20,477 nucleotides of DNA from a virus. The stretch is taken from positions 1 through 20,477 of IMG/VR virus record IMGVR_UViG_3300043464_000018. The stretch is one strand, 5' to 3'. The notes below the pieces were generated by a model. The model was not told the DNA's origin and made no database searches. It saw only the letters and a program-made list of their open reading frames with translations. The translations under genes were made by a program, and so were the position numbers. Position 1 is the stretch's first letter. Each line of letters opens with the position of its first letter. Positions 6,595 through 11,187 of the stretch are shown piece after piece.

Positions 6595-6941
6595 TGTTAG
6601 GTTTAGCCGCTCGTATGGCAGCAAAAATGGCTGCTAAAAAAATGGGTAAACAGGCTGCAAAAGAAGCAGACGAAATACCTCGCTATACGCAGTCTAAAAG
6701 CTTTAAAGCCCTTGAGAAAGCGCAAAAAAACAGTGGTCCGGAAGCCGTCATTAGAGACATGGAAAAAGCCGGGGCTGTTGCTTTAGGTTCAGGTTTTGCT
6801 GGCGCCGCAGGTAAATCATCTTTGGAAGATAAAGAGGCAGAAAGCGAAAGTAGCTACAAACGTGGCGGTAAAGTATCCTCCGCTTCCAAACGTGCCGATG
6901 GGTGCGCTATTAAAGGCAAGACTAAAGGTCGGATGGTATGA
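6594..6941 (+). CDS. Small basic protein with RADGC tag (copy A)
   Basis: A 115-residue protein starting at a TAATG junction, therefore likely made by translational coupling. The first 20 residues (LGLAARMAAKMAAKKMGKQ) form a basic amphipathic helix with Ala/Met faces. The middle contains a helical, charged stretch and a short Gly/Ala-rich part (ALGSGFAGAAGKSS). The C-terminus carries the tag SKRADGCAIKGKTKGRM preceded by YKRGGKVSSA. Over twenty residues the tag is identical to that of the gene at 7372, although 11 of those codons differ. The body is not recognisable to me. The 72-codon frame at 6796-7014 is a shadow of this gene and the next. Confidence 0.68.
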   Translation: MLGLAARMAAKMAAKKMGKQAAKEADEIPRYTQSKSFKALEKAQKNSGPEAVIRDMEKAGAVALGSGFAGAAGKSSLEDKEAESESSYKRGGKVSSASKRADGCAIKGKTKGRMV

Positions 6942-7189
6942 GCGACAGTATTTATTTATGGTTTTGGAACCTAGGACTATCTATCGTTATGGGCATCGTA
7001 GGATTTTGGGCTAAGGAAAAAGCTGCTGAACTTCAGCGCATTAGCATTTTGGTAAACAAAACTCGTGAGGAGGTGGCACGTGATAACGTCACTCAAGCAG
7101 AAATTGACAAAGTTATGGAGCACATTGATGCAAGGTTTAACAAGCTTGAAGGCAAAATTGATTTACTTATTCAGAAAGGTCTAGCATGA
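6938..7189 (+). CDS. Small membrane-anchored coiled-coil protein
   Basis: An 83-residue protein with one N-terminal membrane helix (about residues 5-24, IYLWFWNLGLSIVMGIVGFW) followed by a charged helix (KEKAAELQRISILVNKTREE) and a C-terminal coiled coil (EIDKVMEHIDARFNKLEGK). This layout of one membrane segment plus coiled coil recurs in short phage proteins; some are placed near lysis genes. No holin, endolysin or spanin gene is nearby, no lipobox or second membrane span is seen, and it sits among virion-type genes, so I do not call it a holin. It overlaps the preceding stop by four bases (ATGA) and the following start by four. It is the only acidic-to-neutral member of the small-gene run. 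Confidence 0.65.
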   Translation: MSDSIYLWFWNLGLSIVMGIVGFWAKEKAAELQRISILVNKTREEVARDNVTQAEIDKVMEHIDARFNKLEGKIDLLIQKGLA

Positions 7190-7371
7190 AACATTCAGAT
7201 ATGAGCAAAGACATGCCAATGATGAAAAAAGTAGCTTCGGCTGCTGTCAAAGGGCATGAAAAGAAAATGCACAAAATGGCTAAGGGCGGTGTAACCCGTG
7301 CCGATGGTTGCGTAATGAAAGGCCACACCAAAGGCAAAATGGTCAAAATGATGGGTGGCGGAAGCTGCTAA
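7186..7371 (+). CDS. Small Met/His/Lys-rich protein with RADGC tag
   Basis: A 61-residue basic protein with 11 methionines. The N-terminal half is a Lys/His/Met-rich helix (KKVASAAVKGHEKKMHKMAK); the C-terminal half contains GGVTRADGCVMKGHTKGKM, a variant of the tag in which Lys-Thr-Lys is replaced by His-Thr-Lys, followed by an extra KMMGGGSC. The start overlaps the previous gene by four bases and its stop is directly followed by the next ATG (TAAATG). Only the tag and a general likeness to short Lys/His-rich phage proteins can be recognised. The Met/His/Cys content could bind metal, but there is no ordered metal motif. Confidence 0.62.
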   Translation: MKHSDMSKDMPMMKKVASAAVKGHEKKMHKMAKGGVTRADGCVMKGHTKGKMVKMMGGGSC

Positions 7372-7680
7372 ATGGACGAATACACCGCCGACCCTTTTCA
7401 GACTGAGCGCGAAGCCTTCCGTGTTTTACGGAAGATGAACGCTGAAAAAGTCCAAGACGCAGAAGCTAAGCAAAAGGCGGCTGATGCCCGCAATTTAGCT
7501 AAGCGTTTTGTAACTGAAGGTAAAAGCGTATTTGGGAGCGGTGCTGGTGATTTGGAAAAAGGCATGATGGGCGGGCGTATGAAGAAGCCAACTTATAGAA
7601 AAGGCGGCACCGTGTCATCAGCCTCAAAGCGTGCAGATGGTTGCGCCATTAAAGGCAAGACGAAAGGCAGAATGATATGA
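7372..7680 (+). CDS. Small protein with RADGC tag (copy B)
   Basis: A 102-residue protein. Residues 8-50 form a charged helix (TEREAFRVLRKMNAEKVQD and AEAKQKAADARNLAKRFVT), followed by a Gly-rich linker (FGSGAGDLEKGMMGGRMKKP) and the tag SKRADGCAIKGKTKGRM at the very C-terminus. Body and tag are separated by the linker, suggesting that the tag is an independent module added to an unrelated body; the body is not similar to the other tagged protein at 6594. Coupling to neighbours is tight: ATG directly after the previous stop and ATGA overlap with the next gene. Function unknown; a virion-associated role is inferred from the neighbourhood. Confidence 0.66.
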   Translation: MDEYTADPFQTEREAFRVLRKMNAEKVQDAEAKQKAADARNLAKRFVTEGKSVFGSGAGDLEKGMMGGRMKKPTYRKGGTVSSASKRADGCAIKGKTKGRMI

Positions 7681-7967
7681 GAGCATCTCGTGGAATGGGG
7701 GCAATAATGCCCTCTAAAATGCCCGGAAAGAAAGTAATACACCGCAAGGACAAGCCCCAAGATGTTGATTTGTATGCCGAAGGCGGCGCAGTAAAGTCCA
7801 AGGTTAATCAAGCGGGCAATTACACTAATCCTAGTATGCGCAAGTCTTTATTTGAGAGCATTAAAAACTCGGCAACCCAAGGCACTGCGGCCGGTCAATG
7901 GTCTGCAAGAAAAGCGCAATTGTTGGCTAAGAAGTACAAAGAAAAAGGCGGAGGTTATCGTGGCTGA
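7677..7967 (+). CDS. Small basic protein with SARKAQ-GGGY motif
   Basis: A 96-residue basic protein starting in an ATGA overlap. The N-terminus is a short basic leader (MPSKMPGKKVIHRKDKPQD), then YAEGGAVKSK. The C-terminal 55 residues are a pattern I know from many phages: VNQAGNYTNPSMRKSLFESI, a Gly/Thr turn, and GQWSARKAQLLAKKYKEKGGGY. Short proteins of large eukaryotic DNA viruses contain a similar SARK/SARKMQ...Y-x-x-x-GGGY stretch, to my memory. The helix-rich, Lys-rich nature suggests nucleic-acid or packaged-DNA contact, but no activity is known to me. It overlaps the GTG start of the next gene by eight bases. Confidence 0.72.
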   Translation: MRASRGMGAIMPSKMPGKKVIHRKDKPQDVDLYAEGGAVKSKVNQAGNYTNPSMRKSLFESIKNSATQGTAAGQWSARKAQLLAKKYKEKGGGYRG

Positions 7968-8136
7968 AAAATGGATACAGAAGGCGATTAAAAAACCTGG
8001 CGCATTACGTAGCGCTATGGGGGTTAAAGCTGGTGAAAAAATCCCTGCCAAGAAACTGGCTACAGCAGCTAAAGCTCCCGGCAAAATGGGTCAACGTGCG
8101 AGGTTAGCTCAGACTTTGTCGAAGCTAAAGAAATAA
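7960..8136 (+). CDS. Small basic conserved phage protein
   Basis: A 58-residue protein that starts at GTG 7960, with GGCGGAGG just upstream inside the preceding gene. A longer reading in the same frame from 7852 would overlap the recognisable previous protein almost completely, so I prefer the GTG. The sequence begins AEKWIQKAIKKPGALRSAMG and continues with KAGEKIPAKKLATAAK and GQRARLAQTLSKLKK, matching a short family that I have seen encoded beside the SARKAQ-type gene. It is helix-rich and strongly basic, without Cys or acidic clusters. The stop overlaps another ATG (TAATG at 8134-8138), which opens an overlapping frame, but the next supported gene starts at 8164. Function unknown. Confidence 0.7.
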   Translation: MAEKWIQKAIKKPGALRSAMGVKAGEKIPAKKLATAAKAPGKMGQRARLAQTLSKLKK

Positions 8137-8163
8137 TGTTTTCGTGGCTTTGGAGACTTTTTA

Positions 8164-8412
8164 ATGGCACTAGCAAAACCCCAGCGCAGCCTCAAGGCAT
8201 GGACGAAGCAAGAGTGGACAACGAAGTCCGGCAAGAAGTCGTCCGAAACCGGAGAGCGGTACCTGCCAAAAAAGGCAATACAGGCTCTAAGCCCCGCCGA
8301 GTACGCAGCAACAACTCGAGCAAAGCGAGCCGGAAAAGCCCAAGGAAAGCAGTTTGTGCCACAGCCTCCAAAGGTAAAGCAAAAGGTAAAGTCCTTCCGA
8401 AAGGTTAAATAA
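8164..8412 (+). CDS. Small basic conserved phage protein (DUF5872-like)
   Basis: An 82-residue basic protein. GGAG at 8152-8155 is eight bases before the ATG. The sequence matches a pattern that is common in phages and present in other viruses: SLKAWTKQEWTTKSGKKSSE, TGERYLPKKAIQALSPAEYA, then TTRAKRAGKAQGKQFVPQP and a basic tail. I recall a related Pfam name, DUF5872, from memory only. Family resemblance is why I take this frame over the overlapping 90-codon frame at 8136-8408. The Trp-containing core plus the Lys/Arg tail suggest a compact nucleic-acid binding fold, but no function is established to my knowledge. The stop overlaps the next start by one base. Confidence 0.78.
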   Translation: MALAKPQRSLKAWTKQEWTTKSGKKSSETGERYLPKKAIQALSPAEYAATTRAKRAGKAQGKQFVPQPPKVKQKVKSFRKVK

Positions 8413-9164
8413 TGACTGTCGTCGCAAATGCAACCTTTAACCTAGACTTAACTGAAATAGTTGAGGAAGCTTTTGAGCGTTGTGGCTCAGAGCTACGTTC
8501 TGGTTACGATTTAAAGACTGCGCGTCGCAGCCTCAACCTGCTGTTTGCTGATTGGGCAAACCGCGGTATTAACCTATGGACGGTTGAGCAGGGGCAGATT
8601 GCTTTAGAGCAAGGCGTAAATACGTATAACTTACCGATAGATACTGTGGACTTGCTTGAGCATGTGATCCGTACAAACCCTGGGGTGCAGAACAACCAAG
8701 CCGACTTAACCATCACACGCATCAGCGTGTCCACCTACGCAACCATCCCAAACAAGCTACAACAGGCGCGGCCTATTCAGGTGTGGGTAAATCGTCAGTC
8801 TGGTGCAGACTACGATGGTACAAGCACAACAACCCCGCCTGTGGGTGTTGATTACCCTAAGATAGTGGTGTGGCCTACCCCAGACCAAGGGACGCAACAA
8901 AACCCCTACTACACTTTTGTGTACTGGCGGTTGCGGAGAATTCATGACGCTGGTAACGGCGTTAATACAATGGACATTCCGTTCCGTTTCTTGCCCTGCA
9001 TGATTGCAGGGTTGGCGTATTACCTGTCGGTCAAGCTACCAGAAGCTCAGCAACGTATTGCCATGCTAAAAGCTCAGTACGACGAGGCTTGGCAGTTCGC
9101 CGCAGATGAAGATCGTGAAAAAGCGGCGGTGCGCTTTGTGCCACGCAGAATGTTTATTACGTAA
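8412..9164 (+). CDS. Probable head-tail connector or neck protein
   Basis: A 250-residue protein beginning at a TAATG junction. The sequence matches a family common in phages with SU10-type adaptors: ERCGSELRSGYDLKTARRSL, NLLFADWANRGINLWTVEQG, LPIDTVDLLEHVIRT, TRISVSTYATIPNKLQQARP, then YPKIVVWPTPDQ, YWRLRRIHDAGNGVNTMDIP, RFLPCMIAGLAYYLSVKLPE and a helical end with ADEDREKAAVRFVPR. The fold suggested is an N-terminal helix bundle with an inserted beta domain, as in adaptor and tail-tubular proteins that form a ring below the portal. I infer the ring role from family and position; the partner adaptor is encoded at 10085. A baseplate role cannot be excluded. Confidence 0.7.
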   Translation: MTVVANATFNLDLTEIVEEAFERCGSELRSGYDLKTARRSLNLLFADWANRGINLWTVEQGQIALEQGVNTYNLPIDTVDLLEHVIRTNPGVQNNQADLTITRISVSTYATIPNKLQQARPIQVWVNRQSGADYDGTSTTTPPVGVDYPKIVVWPTPDQGTQQNPYYTFVYWRLRRIHDAGNGVNTMDIPFRFLPCMIAGLAYYLSVKLPEAQQRIAMLKAQYDEAWQFAADEDREKAAVRFVPRRMFIT

Positions 9165-9174
9165 GGGATAGTGT

Positions 9175-9597
9175 GTGCCAAATAGATTTGCTTCGGGTAA
9201 GTATGCGATTTCGCAGTGCGACCGCTGCAATTTTCGCTATCCGCTTAAAGTTTTAAAAACGGAGATTATTAAGACCAAGCCATATCAGATACGTGTTTGT
9301 CCTACGTGCTGGGATCCAGATCACCCACAGTTGCAGTTAGGTATGTACCCTGTGGAAGACCCGCAAGCGTTGCGTAACCCAAGACCGGACAATACTTACT
9401 ATCAGGGTGGCTATACGGGGCTGCAGTTAAACCAGAACGCGGGGTCAACGCTAGATGGGTTTGGTGATCCGACGATGGGTAGTAGGGTTTTCCAGTGGGG
9501 ATGGAACCCCGTTGGGGGTGGGTCAAACTGGCCTCAAACGCCAAATGACTTGGTTTCTGGTGTAGTTTTGGGTACAGTTACGGTAACAACAACTTAG
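9175..9597 (+). CDS. Cys4 zinc-ribbon protein of the connector region
   Basis: A 140-residue protein starting at GTG 9175 with an AAGGGA-like site just upstream. Cys15-x-x-Cys18 (SQCDRCNFRYPLKV) and Cys42-x-x-Cys45 (RVCPTCWDPDHPQ) form a probable zinc ribbon in the first 50 residues. HPQLQL followed by EDPQALRNPRPD is a landmark of short proteins encoded beside connector genes in related phages; several of those I remember lack the cysteines. The C-terminal half is Gly/Asn/Trp rich (STLDGFGDPTMG, QWGWNPVGGGSNWPQTPND) and ends in a hydrophobic beta stretch. A structural zinc site in a neck or head-completion protein is my inference; a DNA-binding role is possible but less likely. Confidence 0.66.
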   Translation: MPNRFASGKYAISQCDRCNFRYPLKVLKTEIIKTKPYQIRVCPTCWDPDHPQLQLGMYPVEDPQALRNPRPDNTYYQGGYTGLQLNQNAGSTLDGFGDPTMGSRVFQWGWNPVGGGSNWPQTPNDLVSGVVLGTVTVTTT

Positions 9598-9606
9598 GAG
9601 AAAAAC

Positions 9607-9819
9607 ATGTTTAAAAAAGGCGCTGACGGTGTAACTAAGCAGGGCAAAACCAAAGGTAAAAACCTTGGTGATTCTGGCCCATCTGTAGGTATTCAGCATG
9701 GCGGTAAAGGCAAAGGAGCCAAAACCGTTACTAACGAAAGCTTGAAAGCTATGGGTCGCAATATGGCTCGTGTAGCTAATCAAGGAATGATGCGCAAGAG
9801 CGCAGGAAGAGGACGTTAA
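9607..9819 (+). CDS. Small basic protein with N-terminal ADG motif
   Basis: A 70-residue protein with very high Lys/Gly content and no hydrophobic core. At the N-terminus, FKKGADGVTKQGKTKGKNLG is clearly related to the C-terminal tags of the upstream small proteins (ADGC-x-x-KGKTKG), so here the motif is at the opposite end. The rest is a Gly-rich linker (GIQHGGKGKGAK) and a short basic helix (LKAMGRNMARVANQGMMRK) with an Arg-rich end. TAGGAG nine bases upstream supports the ATG. It is probably disordered alone; binding to DNA or to a virion partner is an inference. Confidence 0.62.
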   Translation: MFKKGADGVTKQGKTKGKNLGDSGPSVGIQHGGKGKGAKTVTNESLKAMGRNMARVANQGMMRKSAGRGR

Positions 9820-9821
9820 TC

Positions 9822-10085
9822 ATGGCTAAATACAGTATGAAACGGGACGGTAAAGAAGTCGGTCCGGCTTCTGTTTACGCAGAACCCCACACAATGACAG
9901 GAAAGAAAGTGACCGTAGCTGGGTCTATTAAAGATGAGTCCGGCGCTAAAGTAATGGACGAGCTTGATATTTCTGTTGGCAAACTGAGCAAAAACACCGG
10001 TAAAGGCGTAAAGACTGATGGCATTAAAATTCGTGGTACTGGCGCAGCTACTAAAGGTGTGATGGCTAGAGGGCCGATGGCATAA
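9822..10085 (+). CDS. Small basic protein with RGTGAATKG-RGPM C-terminus
   Basis: An 87-residue protein starting three bases after the previous stop; the ribosome site is the AGGAAGAGG within that gene's end. The N-terminal half looks beta-rich (YSMKRDGKEVGPASVYAEP, KKVTVAGSIKDESGAKVMD). The C-terminus contains KTDGIKIRGTGAATKG and ARGPMA; I recognise this ending from short proteins of many marine and freshwater phages. The TDGIKIRG portion echoes the ADGC-x-x-KG core of the tags on the 6274-7680 proteins. Its stop overlaps the adaptor start by one base (TAATG). Function unknown, presumably virion related. Confidence 0.68.
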   Translation: MAKYSMKRDGKEVGPASVYAEPHTMTGKKVTVAGSIKDESGAKVMDELDISVGKLSKNTGKGVKTDGIKIRGTGAATKGVMARGPMA

Positions 10086-10732
10086 TGAATTACTCACAGT
10101 TAACGCAAGCGATTATTGACTATATAGAATCTGACGAACAGCTTCTTGTAGACAACATCCCGCTTTTTGTCCAACAATGTGAAGAGCGCGTTTATAACGC
10201 CGTTCAAATCCCAGCCATTCGCAAGAATCAGGTTGGTAACTTCACTCAGGGCGACAAATACCTTGCGTTACCGAGCGACTATTTAGCCTCGTTTTCTATG
10301 GCGGTAATTTTGGCTGATGGGTCTCAGGAGTTCTTGATTGACAAAGACGTTAACTTTATTCGTCAAGCCTACCCCAGCCCTACTGATGAAGGCGTACCCC
10401 GTTACTACGCCCAGTTTGAGCCATACACATACATTATTGGCCCTACCCCGGATGATAACTACCAAGTAGAACTGCATTATTACTACTACCCACAGTCAAT
10501 TGTGACTGCTGGAACCTCTTGGCTGGGCGATAATTTTGAGACTGTTTTACTCTATGGTTCGTTGCGTGAAGCCGTTATCTTCCAAAAGGGAGAGCAAGAC
10601 ATGGTTACATATTACGAGTCAAAGTATCAAGAATCCTTAGCGTTACTCAAAGACTTGGGTGATGGTAAAGATAGACGTAGCGCATACCGTGATGGACAAT
10701 TAAAATTACCCGTACCTGGGCCTGTTAGATAA
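10085..10732 (+). CDS. SU10-type head-tail adaptor protein
   Basis: A 215-residue protein matching the adaptor family named after phage SU10, which forms a ring between portal and tail. Landmarks are YSQLTQAIIDYIESDEQLLV, IPLFVQQCEERVYNAVQIPA, KYLALPSDYLASFSMAVI, DKDVNFIRQAYPSPTDEGVP, YIIGPTPDDNYQVELHYYY, SIVTAGTSWLGDNFETVLLY and a C-terminal helix with KYQESLALLKDLGDGKDRR. The layout, an N-terminal helix pair, a central beta insertion and C-terminal helices, suits gp6/gp15-like adaptors. The start is coupled to the preceding gene. Together with the 250-residue protein at 8412 it would complete the head neck. Tail type cannot be fixed from this window because no tube or tape-measure gene is visible. 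Confidence 0.8.
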   Translation: MNYSQLTQAIIDYIESDEQLLVDNIPLFVQQCEERVYNAVQIPAIRKNQVGNFTQGDKYLALPSDYLASFSMAVILADGSQEFLIDKDVNFIRQAYPSPTDEGVPRYYAQFEPYTYIIGPTPDDNYQVELHYYYYPQSIVTAGTSWLGDNFETVLLYGSLREAVIFQKGEQDMVTYYESKYQESLALLKDLGDGKDRRSAYRDGQLKLPVPGPVR

Positions 10733-10746
10733 TTTAGGAGCAAAAA

Positions 10747-11178
10747 ATGGCGATAACGCAAGCGATGGCGACTTCATTCAAGGTTCAACTCTTGAATGGG
10801 CAGCAAAACTTTTCAGCAGACACGTTTAAATTAGCGCTGTACACCAGCTCTGCGACTTTAAATGAGAACACCACTGCGTATTCTGCAACCAATGAAGTGC
10901 CTTCAACAGGCAACTACTCTGCTGGTGGTAATACTTTGTCGGTTAGCGTAACCCCAACAAACTCTGGAAACGTAGCTTTTATCTCGTTTACTAATACTTC
11001 TTGGTTAAACGCAACGATTACCGCTAATGGAGCCTTGATATACAACAACAGTCAGTCAAATTCTGCTGTTGCAGTATTGGCGTTTGGTGGCGATAAGACC
11101 TCGACAAACGGTACTTTCGCAGTGAACTTCCCAACCGCAGACGCAACAAACGCAATTATTCGCTTAACCGCAAGTTAA
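10747..11178 (+). CDS. Conserved small virion protein
   Basis: A 143-residue, Thr/Asn/Ser-rich protein with few charges. The N-terminal AITQAMATSFKVQLLNGQQN followed by FKLALYTSSATLNENTTAYS and EVPSTGNYSAGGNTL is a pattern I know from many phage structural regions. Residues 75-143 continue as predicted beta strands ending in TNAIIRLTAS. AGGAG lies nine bases upstream. It precedes the first fibre gene by only nine bases, and relatives commonly lie at this junction between connector and fibre genes, so I infer a tail or neck surface role. The precise location in the particle is unknown. Confidence 0.7.
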   Translation: MAITQAMATSFKVQLLNGQQNFSADTFKLALYTSSATLNENTTAYSATNEVPSTGNYSAGGNTLSVSVTPTNSGNVAFISFTNTSWLNATITANGALIYNNSQSNSAVAVLAFGGDKTSTNGTFAVNFPTADATNAIIRLTAS

Positions 11179-11187
11179 GGAGCTTGA

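Larger units (their letters stand above)
6861..7677 (+). repeat. Peptide-level repeat: C-terminal RADGC tag in three to four adjacent genes
   Basis: Tag-coding segments lie at the 3' ends of the genes ending at 6594 (diverged), 6941, 7371 (near the end) and 7680. The two clearest copies, 6861-6938 and 7597-7677, encode the same 20 residues around SKRADGCAIKGKTKGRM with 11 of 20 codons changed synonymously. The shared feature is the peptide, not the DNA. Single related motifs also occur in the genes at 9607 and 9822. Confidence 0.8.

Noticed and set aside
6796-7014. 72-codon + frame across the end of one small gene and the start of the next
   Set aside because: It overlaps two better supported genes with the tag and membrane helix, and has no ribosome site.
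7852-7959. Upstream extension of the 58-residue gene to an ATG at 7852
   Set aside because: This part is the antiphase shadow of the conserved SARKAQ gene; family-like sequence begins at the GTG at 7960.
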